Shown: piece after piece, positions 48,164 to 62,128 of the stretch | Position numbering within the stretch: the stretch's first letter is position 1 | Layout: the number at the start of each line of letters is the position of its first letter | NCBI GenBank assembly: GCA_012934845.2 | Contig: WNNJ02003250.1 | Location: 31,001 to 95,000 of the forward strand | DNA: 64,000 nt | Origin: Pomphorhynchus laevis | Lineage: Eukaryota; Acanthocephala; Palaeacanthocephala; Echinorhynchida; Pomphorhynchidae | Direction: 5' to 3' | The notes under the pieces: generated by a model | The model's database searches: none | What the model was told of the DNA's origin: nothing | What the model saw: the letters and a program-made list of their open reading frames with translations, nothing else | Program-made: the position numbers and the translations under genes

Positions 48164-48234
48164 GGGGGTATAGCTCAGTGGTAGAGCATTCGACTGCAGC
48201 TCGAGAGGTCCCCAGTTAAATATGGGTGCCCCCA
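48164..48234 (+). pseudogene. tRNA-Cys-like, degenerate
   Basis: Acceptor GGGGGTA/TGCCCCC intact, but the loop reads CTGCAGC and one base is missing from the T arm (TTAAATATGGG). Confidence 0.8.
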
Positions 48235-49098
48235 TTTTCATATTAAAACATAATACGCAAAAGACGCTAATACGTTCAAAATACATAGGCACGCAAATTT
48301 GTATAATCTTATCTGGGTCTACATATTTTGTGTATTTTTCTTTAGATTTTAGATAATTTAGATATAAAAGTAAGAATTTTTGAAAAAATTTTATGAATTG
48401 ACTAATAAATAATGCACGATGTATGTGAAAAAGAATTAGAAAGAACTGCTCTGTAATTACGCTTCGACCTTATTCCTAAACCAGACAAAGCACAGGGTCA
48501 ATGCTAATTTTACTTTTTATAAATTTACTTTTCGTTTTTTACTATGCTAGTAAAAACCAAAAGTATGTTCAGTGTTAGAGCATTCGACTGCAGATCGAGA
48601 AGTCCCCAGTTAAAATCTGGGTGCCTTCTTTTCATATTAAAACACAATACGCAAAAGACGCTAATACGTTCAAAATACATCGGCACGCAAATTACTATAA
48701 TCTTATCTGGGTCTACATATTTTGTGAATTTTTCTTTAGATTTCAGATAATTTAGATATAAAAGCAAGAATTTTTTAAAAAAATTGTGAATTGACTAATA
48801 AATAATGCACGATGTATCCGAATAAGAATTAGAAGGAACTGCTATGTTATCACGTTTCGACCTTATTCCTAGACACGACATAGAACAAGATCAAATATCT
48901 CTTAATTATACTTTTTATAAATAAACATTGGGTTTTTACTTTGTTAGCAAAAACAAAAGTATGCTCAGTGGTAGAGCATTCGACTACAGATCGAGAGGTC
49001 CCCTGTTCAAATCTGCAAAAATATTACATACATTTACATAAATAAGTTTTAACTGATTAAATAATATCAACTAATTGAGCTTACTTATTCTTGTATAT

Positions 49099-49170
49099 GA
49101 GGGTAGAGCTCAGTGGTAGAGCATTCGACTGCAGATCGAGAGGTCCCCTGTTCAAATCTGGGTGCCACCT
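49099..49170 (+). pseudogene. tRNA-Cys-like, degenerate
   Basis: Acceptor GAGGGTA/TGCCACC and T stem CCCTG/CTGGG each carry mismatches; GCA anticodon intact. Confidence 0.75.
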
Positions 49171-51151
49171 TTTCATATAAAAACATAATACGCAAAAGAC
49201 GCTAATACGTTCAAAAGACATTAGCATGCAAATTACTATAAACTTATCTAGGTCTACAAATTTTGTGTATTTTTCTTTAGATTTCAGATAATTTAGATAT
49301 AAAAGTAAGAATTTTTGAAAAAATTTGTGAATTGACTAATAAAAAATGCACGATGTATCCGAATAAGAATTAGAATGAACTGCTATGTTATTACGTTTCA
49401 ACCTTAATCCTAAGCCCGACAAAGCACAGGGTCAATGCTAATTTTACTTTTTATAAATTTACTTTTGGTTTTTTGATATGCAAGTAAAAACCTAAAGTAT
49501 GTTCAGTTGAAGAGCATTTTACTGCAGCTCGAGAAGTCCGCAGTTTAAATCTGGATGCCTTCTTTTCATATAAAAACAAAATTTGCAAAACCGCTAATAG
49601 GTTCAAAATTCATCGGCACGCAAATTACTATTATCTTATCTGGGTCTACATATTTTTTGTATTTTTCTTTGGATTTCAGAAAATTTAGATATAAAAGTAT
49701 GAATTTATGAAAAAAAATTGTGAATTGACTAATAAATAATGCACGATGTATGTGAATAAAAATTAGAAAGAACTGCTATCTTATTATGCTTCGACCTTAT
49801 TCCTAAGCCCGACAAAGCACAGGGTCAATGCTAATTTTACTTTTTATAAATTTACTTTTCGTTTTTTACTATTTTTGTAAAAACCAAAATTATGTTCAGT
49901 GGAAGAGCATTGGACTGCAGCTCGAGAAGTCCCCAGTTTAAATCTGGATGACTTCTTTTCATATTAAAACATAATTTGCAAAACCGCTAATACGTTCAAA
50001 ATACATCGGCACGCAAATTACTATAATCTTATCTGGGTCTACATATTTTGTGAATTTTTCTTTAGATTTCAGATAATTTAGATATAAAAGTAAGAATTTT
50101 TGAAAAAAATTGTGAATTGACTAATAAATAATGCACGATGTATCCGAATAAGAATTAGAAGGAACTGCTATGTTATCACGTTTTGTTCTTATTCAAAGAC
50201 ACGACATAGCACAAGATCAAATATCTGTTAATTATACTTTTTATAAATAAACATTTGATTTTTACTTTGTTAGCAAAAACAAAAGTATGATCAGTGGTAG
50301 AGCATTCGACTGCAGATCGCGAGGTCCCCAGTTCAAATCTGCGTTGTTCCTCTTCATATTAAAATATAATACGCAAAAGATGCTAATACGTTCAAAATAC
50401 ATTAGCATGCAAATTACTATAATCTTATCTGGGTCTACATATTTTGTGTATTTTTCTTTAGATTTCAGATAATTTAGATATAAAAGTAAGAATTTTTAAA
50501 AAAATTTGTGAATTGACTAATAAAAAATGCACGATGTATCCGAATAAAAATTTGAATGAACTGCTGTGTTATTACGCTTCGACATTATTCATAAACCCGA
50601 TAAAGCAAAGGGAAAATGCTAATATTACTTTTTATAAATTTGTTTTTCGATTTTACTATGCTAGTTAAAACCAAAAGTACGGTCCGTGGAAGAGCATTCG
50701 ACTGCAGCTCGAGAAGTCCCTAGTTCAAATCTGGGTGCCTTCTTTTCATATTAAAACAAATTACGCAAAAGACGCTAATACGTTCAAAATACATCAGCAA
50801 GCAAATTACTATAAACTTATCTGGGTCAACATATTTTGTGTATTTTTCTTTAGATTTCAGATAATTTAGGCATAAAAGTAAGAATTTTTGAAAAAACATT
50901 GTGAATTGACTAATAAATAATGCACGATGTATCTGAATAAGAATTAGAAGGAACTGCTATGTTATCACGTTTCGACCTTATTCCTAGACACGACATAGCA
51001 CAAGATCAAATATAGGCTCAGCGGTAGAGCATTCGACTGCAGATCGATAGGTCCACTGTTCAAATCTGCAAAAATATTACAAAAATTTACATAAATAAGT
51101 TTTAACTGATTAAATCATATCAGCTAATTGAGCCTACTTATTCTTGTATAT

Positions 51152-51223
51152 GGGATTATAGCTCAGTGGTAGAGCATTCGACTGCAGATCGAGAGGTCCC
51201 CAGTTCAAATCTGGGTGCCCCCT
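51152..51223 (+). tRNA. tRNA-Cys (GCA), two acceptor mismatches
   Basis: Identical to the perfect copies except GGGATTA for GGGGGTA, unpairing positions 4 and 5. It sits in the same higher-order slot as the three perfect copies. Confidence 0.65.
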
Positions 51224-51692
51224 TTTCATATTAAAACAAATTACGCAAAAGACGCTAATAAATTCAAAATACATCGGCACTCAAATTACAATAATTTTAT
51301 CTGGGTCTACATATTTTGTGTATTTTTCTTTAGATTTCAGATAATTTAGATATAAAAGCAAGAATTTTTGAAAAAAATTGTGAATTGACTAATAAATAGA
51401 GCACGATTTATCCGAATAAGAATTAGAAGGAACTGCCATGTTATCACGTTTCGACCTTATTCCTAGACACGACATAGCACAAGATCAAATATCTGTTAAT
51501 TATACTTTTTATAAATAAACATTGGGTTTTTACTTTGTTAGCAAAAACAAAAGTATGCTCAGTGGTAGAGCATTCGACTGCAGATCGAGAGGTCCCCTGT
51601 TCAAATCTGTAAACAGATTACATACATTTACATAAATTAGTTTTAACTAATTAAATCATATCAACTAATTGAGCCTACTAATACATGTATAT

Positions 51693-51764
51693 GGGGGTAT
51701 AGCTCAGTGGTAGAGCATTCGACTGCAGATCGAGAGGTCCCCAGTTCAAATATAGGTGCCCCCT
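51693..51764 (+). pseudogene. tRNA-Cys-like, T stem broken
   Basis: CTGGG of the T arm reads ATAGG; the rest matches the perfect copies. Same variant as 58864-58935. Confidence 0.8.
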
Positions 51765-53015
51765 TTTCATATTAAAACATAATACGCAAAAGACGCTAAT
51801 ACGTTCAAAATACATTAGCATGCAAATTACTATAATCTTATCTGGGTATACATATTTTGTGGATTTTTCTTTAGATTTCAGATAATTTAGATATAAAAGT
51901 AAGAATTTTTGAAAAAATTTGTGAATAGACTAATAAATAATGCACGATGTATCCGAATAAGAATTAGAAAGAATTGCTTGTTTTTACGTTTCGACCTTAT
52001 TCCTAAGCCCGACAAAGCACAGGGTCAATGCTAATTTTACTTTTTATTAATTTACTTTTCGTTTTTTGATATGCTAGTAAAAACTTAAAGCATGTTCATT
52101 GGAAGAGCATTCGACTGCAGCTCGAGAAGTACCCAGTTTAAATGTGGATGTTTTCTTTTTATATTAAAACATAATTCGCAAAACCGCTAATACGGTCAAA
52201 ATACATCGGCACGCAAATTACAATTATCTTATCTGGGTCTACATATTTTGTGAATTTTTCTTGAAATTTCAGATAATTTAGATAAAAAAGTATGAATTTA
52301 TGAAAAAAAGTTGTGAATTGACTAATAAATAATGCACGATGTATGTGAATAAGAATTAGAAATAACTGCTATCTTATTATGTTTCGACCTTATTCCTAAG
52401 CCCGAGAAAGCCCAGGGTCAATGCTAATTTTACTTTTTATTAATTTACTTTTCGTTTTTTACTATGCTAGTGAAAACCAAAATTATGTTCAGTGAAAGAG
52501 CATTCGACTGCAGCTCGAGAAGTCCCCAGTTTAAATCTGGATGCCTTCTTTTCATATTAAAACATAATTCGCAAAACTGTTAATACGTTCAAAATACATC
52601 GGCACGCAAATTACTATTATCTTATCTGGGTCTACATATTTTTTGTATTTTTCTTTAGATTTCAGATAATTTAGATATAAAAGTATGAATTTATGAAAAA
52701 AATTGTGAATTGACTAATAAATAATGCACGATGTATCCGAATAAGAACTAGAATGAACTGCTATGTTATCCAGTTTCGACCTTTGTTCGTAGACACGAGA
52801 TAGAACAAGATCAAATACCTGTTAATTATACTTTTTATAAAAAAACATTGGGTTTTTATTTGTTAGCAAAAAAAAAGTATGCTCAGTGGTAGAGAATTCG
52901 ACTGCAGATCGAGAGGTCACCTCTTCAAATCTGCAAACATATTACATACATTTACATAAATTAGTTTGAACTAATTAAATCATATCAACTAATTGAGCCT
53001 ACTAATACATGTATA

Positions 53016-53087
53016 TGGGGTATAGCTCAGTGGTAGAGCATTCGACTGCAGATCGCGAGGTCCCCAGTTCAAATCTGCGTTGTTCCT
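53016..53087 (+). pseudogene. tRNA-Cys-like, 3' half degraded
   Basis: One G missing from the 5' acceptor; 3' side reads CTGCGTTGTTCCT, so neither T nor acceptor stem forms. Confidence 0.8.
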
Positions 53088-53558
53088 CTTCATATTAAAA
53101 TATAATACGCAAAAGACGCTAATACGTTCAAAATACATCGGCACGCAAATTACTATTATCTTATCTGGGTCTACATATTTTTTGTATTTTTCTTTAGATT
53201 TCAGATAATTTAGATATAAAAGTATGAATTTATGAAAAAAAATTGTGAATTGACTAATAAAAAATGCACGATGTATCCGAATAAGAACTAGAATGAACTG
53301 CTATGTTATCAAGTTTCGACCTTATTCGTAGACACGAGATAGAACAAGTTCAAATACCTGTTAATTTTACTTTTTATAGATAAACATTGGGTTTTTACTT
53401 TGTTAGCAAAAACAAAAGTATGCTCAGTGGTAGAGCATTCGACTGCAGATCGAGAGGTCCCCTGTTCAAATAAGCAAACATATTACATATATTTACATAA
53501 ATTAGTTTTAACTAATTTAAATATATCAGCTGAATTGAGCCTACTTAATCTTGTATAT

Positions 53559-53630
53559 GGGGGAAGAGCTCAGTGGTGGAGCATTCGACTGCAGATTGAG
53601 AGGTCCCTACTTCAAATCAATGTGCCCCCT
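53559..53630 (+). pseudogene. tRNA-Cys-like, degenerate
   Basis: GGGGGAA acceptor, a D-arm change (GTGGTGGAG) and T arm CCTACTTCAAATCAATG; loop CTGCAGA intact. Confidence 0.8.
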
Positions 53631-54882
53631 TTTCATATTAAAACAATACGCAAAAGACGCTAATACGTTCAAAATACATTAGTATGCAAATTACTATAAT
53701 CTTATCTGGGTCTACATATTTTTTGTATTTTTCTTTAGATTTCAGATAATTTAGATATAAAAGTATGAATTTTTGAAAAAAAAATTGTGAATTGACTAAT
53801 AAATAATGCACGATGTATGTGAATAAGAATTAGAAAGAACTGCTATCTTATTATGCTTCGACCTTATTCCTAAGCCCGACAAAGCACAGGGTCAATGCTA
53901 ATTTTACTTTTTATAAATTTACTTTTCGTTTTTTACTATGCTAGTAAAAACCAAAAGTATGTTCAGTAGAAGAGCATTCGACTGCAGCTCAAGAAGTCCC
54001 CAGTTAAAATCTGGGTTCCTTCTTTTCATATTAAAACATAATTCGCAAAAGACGCTAATACGTTCAAAATACATTAGCATGCAAATTACTATAATCTTAT
54101 CTGGGTCTACATATTTTGTGTATTTTTCTTTAGATTTCAGATAATTTAGATATAAAAGTAAGAATTTTTGAAAAAATTTGTGAATTGACTAATAAAAAAT
54201 GCACGATGTATCCGAATAAGGATAAAAGAACTGCCATGTTATGACGCTTCGACATTATTCCTAAGCCCGACAAAGCACATGATCAATGCTAATTTAACTT
54301 TTCATAAATTTACTTTTCGTTTTTACTATGCTAGTAAAAACCAAAAGTATGTTCAGTGTTAGAGCATTCGACTGCAGATCAAGAGGTCCCCAGTTCAAAT
54401 CTGGGTGTCTCCTTTTCATATTAAAGCATAATACGCAAAAGACGCTAATACGTTCAAAATACATCAGCACGCAAATTACTATAATCTTATCTGGGTCTAC
54501 ATATTTTGTGAATTTTTCTTTAGATTTCAGATAATTTAGATATAAAAGTAAGAATTTTTGAAAAAAATTGTGAATTGACTAATAAATAATGCACGATGTA
54601 TCCGAATAAGAATTAGAAGAAACTGCTATGTTATCACGTTTCGACCTTATTCGTAGACACGATATAGAACAAGATCAAATACCTGTTAATTTTACTTTTT
54701 ATAAATAAACATTGGGTTTTTACTTTGTTAGCAAAAACAAAAGTATGCTCAGTGGTAGAGCATTCGACTGCAGATCGATAGGTCCCCTGTTCAAATCTGC
54801 AAAAATATTACATACATTTACATAAATAAGTTTTAACTGATTAAATCATATCAGCTAATTGAGCCTACTTATTCTTGTATAT

Positions 54883-54954
54883 GGGGGTATAGCTCAGTGG
54901 TAGAGCATTCGACTGCAGATCGAGAGGTCCCCAGTTCAAATCTGGGTGCCCCCT
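54883..54954 (+). tRNA. tRNA-Cys (GCA), perfect cloverleaf
   Basis: 72 nt: acceptor GGGGGTA/TGCCCCC, D arm GCTC/GAGC, anticodon stem TTCGA/TCGAG with loop CTGCAGA (anticodon GCA), variable AGGTC, T stem CCCAG/CTGGG with loop TTCAAAT, discriminator T, then a T run. Internal A box (TAGCTCAGTGG) and B box (GTTCAAATC) suit RNA polymerase III; the downstream TTTT could terminate. The sequence is close to the general animal tRNA-Cys. Whether it is transcribed cannot be seen. Confidence 0.9.
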
Positions 54955-56603
54955 TTTCATATTAAAACAAATTACGCAAAAGACGCTAATAAATTCAAAA
55001 TACATCGGCACTCAAATTATAATAATTTTATCTGGGTCTACATATTTTGTGTATTTTTCTTTAGATTTCAGATAATTTAGATATAAAAGCAAGAATTTTT
55101 GAAAAAAATTGTGAATTGACTAATAAATAGAGCACGATTTATCCGAATAAGAATTAGAAGGAACTGCCATGTTATCACGTTTCGACCTTATTCCGAGACA
55201 CGACATAGCGCAAGATCAAATATCTTTTATTTATACTTTTTATAAATAAACATTGGGTTTTTACTTTGTTAGCAAAAACAAAAGTATGCTCAGTGGTAGA
55301 GCATTCGACTGCAGATCGAGAGGTCCCCAGTTCAAATATAGGTGCCCCCTTTTCATATTAAAACATAATACGCAAAAGACGCTAATACGTTCAAAATACA
55401 TTAGCATGCAAATTACTATAATCTTATCTGGGTATACATATTTTGTGGATTTTTCTTTAGATTTCAGATAATTTAGATATAAAAGTAAGAATTTTTGAAA
55501 AAATTTGTGAATAGACTAATAAAAAATGCACGATGTATCCGAATAAGAATTAGAAAGAATTGCTATGTTATTACGTTTCGACCTTATTCCTAAGCCCGAC
55601 AAAGCAAAGGGTCAATGCTAATTTTACTTTTTATAAATTTACTTTTCGTTTTTTGATATGCTAGTAAAAACCTAAAGTATGTTCAGTGGAAGAGCATTCG
55701 ACTGCAGCTCGAGAAGTACCCAGTTTAAATGTGGATGTTTTCTTTTTATATTAAAACATAATTCGCAAAACCGCTAATACGGTCAAAATACATCGGCACG
55801 CAAATTACTATTATCTTAACTGGGTCTACATATTTTGTGAATTTTTCTTGAGATTTCAGATAATTTAGATATAAAAGTATGAATTTATTAAAAAAAGTTG
55901 TGAATTGACTAATAAATAATGCACGATGTATGTGAATAAGAATTAGAAATAACTGCTATCTCATTATGTTTCGACCTTATTCCTAAGCCCGACAAAGCCC
56001 AGGTTCAATGCTAATTTTACTTTTTATAAATTTACTTTTCGTTTTTTACTGTGCTAGTAAAAACCAAAATTATGTTCAGTGGAAGAGCATTCGACTGAAG
56101 CTCGAGAAGTCCCCAGTTTAAATCTGGATGCCTTCTTTTCATATTAAAACATAATTCGCAAAACTGCTAATACGTTCAAAATACATCGGCACGCAAATTA
56201 CTATTATCTTATCTGGGTCTACATATTTTTTGTATTTTTCTTTAGATTTCAGATAATTTAGATATAAAAGTATGAATTTATGAAAAAAAATGTGAATTGA
56301 CTAATAAAAAATGCACGATGTATCCGAATAAGAACTATAATGAACTGCTATGTTATTACGTTTCGACCTTATTCGTAGACACGAGATTGAACAAGATCAA
56401 ATATCTGTTAATTATACTTTTTATAAATAAACATTGGGTTTTTACTCTGTTAGCAAAAACAAAAGTATGCTCAGTGGTAGAGTATTCGACTGCAGATCGA
56501 GAGGTCACCTTTTCAAATCTGCAAACATATTACATACATTTCAATAAATTAGTTTAAACTAATTAAATCATATCAGCTAATTGAGCCTACTTATTCTTGT
56601 ATA

Positions 56604-56675
56604 GGGGGAATAGCTCAGTGGTAGTGCATTGGACTGCAGATCGAGAGGTCTTCAGTTCAAATCTGGGTGACAACT
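56604..56675 (+). pseudogene. tRNA-Cys-like, degenerate
   Basis: GGGGGAA acceptor, GTGC in the D arm, TTGGA anticodon stem and 3' TGACAAC; stems do not close. Confidence 0.8.
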
Positions 56676-58322
56676 TTTTATATAAAAACATAATACGCAA
56701 AAGACGCTAATACGTTCAAAATACATTAGCATGCAAATTACTATAAACTTATCTGGGTCTACATATTTTGTGTATTTTTCTTTAGATTTCAGATAATTTA
56801 GATATAAAAGTAAGAATTTTTGAAAAAATTTGTGAATTGACTAATAAAAAATGCACGTTGTATCCGAATACGAATTAGAAAGAATTGCTATGTTATTACG
56901 TTTCGACCTTATTCCTAAGCCCGACAAAGCACAGGGTCAATGCTAATTTTACTTTATATAAATTAACTTTTCGTTTTTTGATATGCTAGTAAAAACCTAA
57001 AGTATGTTCAGTGGAAGAGCATTCGACTGCAGATCGCGAGGTCCCCAGTTCAAATCTGCGTTCCTCCTCTTCATATTAAAATATAATACGCAAAAGACGC
57101 TAATACGTTCAAAATACATTAGCATGCAAATTACTATAATCTTATCTGGGTCTACATATTTTGTGTATTTTTCTTTAGATTTCAGATAATTTAGATATAA
57201 AAGTAAGAATTTTTGAAAAAATTTGTGAATTGACCAATAAAAAATGCACGATGTATCCGAATAAGAATTAGAAAGAACTGCTTTCTTATTATGCTTCGAC
57301 CTTATTCCTAAGCCCGACAAAGCACAGGGTCAATGCTAATTTTACTTTTTATAAATTTACTTTTCGATTTTTACTATGCTAGTAAAAAGCAAAAGTATGT
57401 TCAGTGGTAGAGCATTCGACTGCAGATCGAGAGGTCCCCAGTTCAAATCTGGGTGTCCCCTTTTCATATTAAAACATAATACGCAAAAGACGCTAATACG
57501 TTCAAAATACATTAGCATGCAAATTACTATAAACTTATCTGGGTCTACATATTTTGTGTATTTTTCTTTAGATTTCAGATAATTTAGATATAAAAGTAAG
57601 AATTTTTGAACAAATTTGTGAATTGACTAAAAAATGATGCACGATGTATGTGAATAAGAATAAGAAGGAATTGCTCAGTTATTACGCTTCGACCTTATTC
57701 CTAAACCCGACAAAGCACAGGGTTAATGCTAATTTTACTTTTTATAAATTTACTTTTCGTTTTTACTATGCTATTAAAAACAAAAAGTATGTTAAGTGTT
57801 AGAGCATTCGACTGCAGATCAAGAGGTCTCCAGTTCAAATCTGGGTGCCTCCTTTTCACAGTAAAACATAATACGCAAAAGACGCTAATACGTTCAAAAT
57901 ACATCAGCACGCAAATTACTATAATCTTATCTGGGTCTACATATTTTGTGAATTGTTCTTTAGATTTCAGATAATTTAGATATAAAAGTAAGAATTTTTG
58001 AAAAAAAATGTGAATTGACTAATAAATAATGCACGATGTATCCGAAGAAGAATTAGAAGAAACTGCCATGTTATTACGTTTCGACCTTATTCGTAGACAC
58101 GAGATTGAACAAGATCAAATACCTGTTAATTATACTTTTTATAAATAAACATTGGGTTTTTACTTTGTTAGCAAAAACAAAAGTATGCTCAGTGGTAGAG
58201 CATTCGAGTGCAGATCGAGAGGTCCCCTGTTCAAATCTGCAAAAATATTACATACATTTACATAAATAAGTTTTAACTGATTAAATCATATCAGCTAATT
58301 GAGCCTACTTATTTTTGTATAT

Positions 58323-58394
58323 GGGGGTATAGCTCAGTGGTAGAGCATTCGACTGCAGATCGAGAGGTCCCCAGTTCAAATCTGGGTGCCCCCT
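58323..58394 (+). tRNA. tRNA-Cys (GCA), perfect cloverleaf
   Basis: Identical over all 72 nt to 54883-54954, with the same T run after it. Confidence 0.9.
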
Positions 58395-58863
58395 TTTCAT
58401 ATTAAAACAAATTACGCAAAAGACGCTAATAAATTCAAAATACATCGGAACTCAAATTACAATAATTTTATCTAGGTCTACATATTTTGTGTATTTTTCT
58501 TTAGATTTCAGATAATTTAGATATAAAAGCAAGAATTTTTGAAAAAAATTGTGAATTGACTAATAAATAGAGCACGATTTATCCGAATAAGAATTAGAAG
58601 GAACTGCCATGTTATCACGTTTCGACCTTATTCCTAGACACGACATAGAACAAGATCAAATATCTGTTAATTATACTTTTTATAAATAAACATTGGGTTT
58701 TTACTTTGTTAGCAAAAACAGAAGTATGCTCAGTGGTAGAGCATTCGACTGCAGATCGAGAGGTGCTCTGTTCAAATCTGCAAACATATTACATACATTA
58801 ACATAAATTAGTTTTAACTAATTAAATCATATCAACTAATTGAGCCTACTAATACATGTATAT

Positions 58864-58935
58864 GGGGGTATAGCTCAGTGGTAGAGCATTTGACTGCAGA
58901 TCAAGAGGTCCCCAGTTCAAATATAGGTGCCCCCT
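58864..58935 (+). pseudogene. tRNA-Cys-like with paired anticodon-stem change
   Basis: Anticodon stem TTTGA/TCAAG replaces TTCGA/TCGAG: C29-G41 became T29-A41, keeping the pair. The T stem is broken (ATAGG), as at 51693-51764. Confidence 0.75.
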
Positions 58936-60187
58936 TTTCATATTTAAAGATAATAAGCAAAAGACGCTAAAACGTTCAAAATACATTAGCATGCAAATTA
59001 CTATAATCTTATCTGGGTATACATATTTTGTGTATTTTTCTTTAGATTTCAGATAATTTAGATATAAAAGTAATAATTTTTGAAAAAATTTGTGAATAGA
59101 CTGATAAAAAATGCACGATGTATCCGAAAAAGAATTCGAAAGAATTGCTATGTTATTACGTTTCGACCTTATTCCTAAGCCCGACAAAGCACAGGGTCAA
59201 TGCTAATTTTACGTTTTATAAATTTACTTTTCGTTTTTTGATATGCTAGTAAAAACCTAAGCTTGTTCAGTGGAAGAGCATTCGACTGCAGCTCGAGAAG
59301 TCCCCAGTTTAAATCTGGATGCCTTCTTTTCATATAAAAACATAATTCGCAAAACCGCTAATACGTTCAAAATACATCGGCACCCAAATTACTATTATCT
59401 TATCTGGGTCTACATATTTTGTGAATTTTTCTTTAGATTTCAGATAATTTAGATATAAAAGTATGAATTTATGAAAAAAAATGTGAATTGACTAATAAAT
59501 AATGCACGATGTATGTGAATAAGAATTAGAAAGAACTGCTATCTTATTATGCTTCGACCTTATTCCTAAGCCCGACAAAGCCCGGGGTCAATGCTAATTT
59601 TACTTTTTATAAATTTACTTTTCGTTTTTTAATATGCTAGTAAAAACGAAAATTATGTTCAGTAGAAGAGCATTCAACTGCAGCTCGAGAAGTCTTCAGT
59701 TTTAATCTGGATGCCTTCTTTTCATATTAAAACATAATTCGCAAAACCGCTAATACGTTCAAAATACATCGGCACGCAAATTACTATTATCTTATCTGGG
59801 TCTACATATTTTTTGTATTTTTCTTTAGATTTCAGATAATTTAGATATAAAAGTATGAATTTATGAAAAAAAATGTGAATTGACTAATAAATAATGCACG
59901 ATGTATCGGAATAAGAACTAGAAGTAACTGCTATGTTATCAAGCTTCGACCTTATTCGTAGACACGAGATAGAACAAGATCAAATACCTGTTAATTTTAC
60001 TTTTTATAGATAAACATTGGGTGTTTACTTTGTTAGCAAAAACAAAAGTATGCTCAGTTGTAGAGCATTCGACTGCAGATCGAGAACTCCCCTGTTCAAA
60101 TAAGCAAACATATTACATACATTCACATAAATTAATTTTAACTAATTAAATTATATCAGCTAATTGAGCCTACTTATACTTGTACAT

Positions 60188-60259
60188 CGGGGTATAGCTC
60201 AGTGGTGGATCATTCGACTGCAGATCGAGAGGTCCCAACTTCAAATCAAGGTGCCCCCT
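60188..60259 (+). pseudogene. tRNA-Cys-like, degenerate
   Basis: Acceptor CGGGGTA, D arm GTGGTGGATC, T arm CCAACTTCAAATCAAGG; GCA loop intact. Confidence 0.8.
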
Positions 60260-61120
60260 TTTCATATAAAAACAATATGCAAAAGAAGCTAATACGTTCA
60301 AAATACATTAGTATGCAAATTACTAAAAACTTATCTGGGTCTACATATTTTCTGTATTTTTCTTAAGATTTCAGATAATTTAGATATAAAAGTATGAATT
60401 TATTAAAAAAAATTGTGAATTGACTAATAAATAATGAACGATGTATGTGAATAAGAATTAGAAAGAACTGCTTTCTTATTATGCTTCGACCTTATTCCTA
60501 AGCCAGACAAAGCACAGGGTCAATGCTAATTTTACTTTTTATAAATTTACTTTTCGATTTTTACTATGCTAGTTAAAAGCAAAAGTATGTTCAGTAGAAG
60601 AGCATTCGACAGCAGCTCGAGAAGTCACTAGTTCAAATCTGGGTGCATTCTTTTCATATTAAAACATAATACGCAAAAGACGCTAATACGTTCAAAATAC
60701 ATCAGCAAGCAAATTACTATAAACTTATCTGGGTCTACATATTTTGTGTATTTTTCTTTAGATTTCAGATAATTTAGATATAAAAGTAAGAATTTTTGAA
60801 AAAAATTGTGAATTGACTAATAAATAATGCACGATGTATCCGAATAAGAATTAGAAGGAACTGCTATGTTATCACGTTTCGAACTTATTCCTAGACACGA
60901 CATAGCACAAGATCAAATACCTGTTAATTTTACTTTTTATAAATAAACATTGGGTTTTTACTTTGTTAGCAAAAAGAAAAGTATGCTCAATGGTAGAGCA
61001 TTCGACTGCAGATCGATAGGTCACCTGTTCAAATCTGCAAAAATATTACATACATTTACATAAATAAGTTTTAACTGATTAAATCATATCAGCTAATTGA
61101 GCCTACTTATTCTTGTATAT

Positions 61121-61192
61121 GGGGGTATAGCTCAGTGGTAGAGCATTCGACTGCAGATTGAGAGGTCCCCAGTTAAAATCTGGGTGCCCCCT
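61121..61192 (+). tRNA. tRNA-Cys (GCA), two changes
   Basis: Perfect acceptor and T stem; TTGAG in the anticodon stem makes a G-T wobble and the T loop reads TTAAAAT, altering the B box. Confidence 0.6.
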
Positions 61193-62056
61193 TTTCATAT
61201 TAAAACAAATAGCGCAAAAGACGCTAATACGTTCAAGAGACATTAGCATGGTAATTACTATAAAATAATGTGGGTCAACATATTTTGTGTATTTTTCTTT
61301 AGATTTTAGATAATTTAGATATAAAAGTATGAATTTTTGAAAAAAATTGTGAATTGACTAATAAATGATGCACGATGTGTGTGAATAAGAATTAGATGGA
61401 ACTGCTCAGTTATTACGCTTCGAATTTTATTCCTAAACCCGACAAAGCACAGGGTTAATGCTAATTTTACTTTTTATAAATATACTTTTCGTTTTTACTA
61501 TGCTAGTAAAAACCAAAAGTATGTCCAGTGTTAGAGCATTCGACTGCAGATCAAGAGGTCTCCAGTTCAAATCTGGGTGCCTCCTTTTCACAGTAAAACA
61601 TAATACGCAAAAGACGCTAATAACGTTCAAAATACATCAGCACGCAAATTACTATAATCTTATCTGGGTCTACATATTATGTGAAATTTTCTTTAGATTT
61701 TAGATAATTTAGATATAAAAGTAAGAATTTTTAAAAAAAAATTGTGAATTGACTAATAAATAATGCACGATGTATCCGAATAAGAATTAGAAGAAACTGC
61801 TATGTTATCACGTTTCGACCTTATTCGTAGACACGATATAGAACAAGATCAAATACCTGTTAATTTTACTTTTTATAAATAAACATTGGGTTTTTACTTT
61901 GTTAGCAAAAACAAAAGTATGCTCAGTGGTAGAGCATTCGACTGCAGATCGATAGGTCCCCTGTTCAAATCTGCAAAAATATTACATACATTTACATAAA
62001 TAAGTTGTAACTGATTAAATCATATCAGCTAATTGAGCCTACTTATTCTTGTATAT

Positions 62057-62128
62057 GGGGGTATAGCTCAGTGGTAGAGCATTCGACTGCAGATCGAGAG
62101 GTCCCCAGTTCAAATCTGGGTGCCCCCT
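62057..62128 (+). tRNA. tRNA-Cys (GCA), perfect cloverleaf
   Basis: Identical over all 72 nt to 54883-54954 and 58323-58394. Confidence 0.9.
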
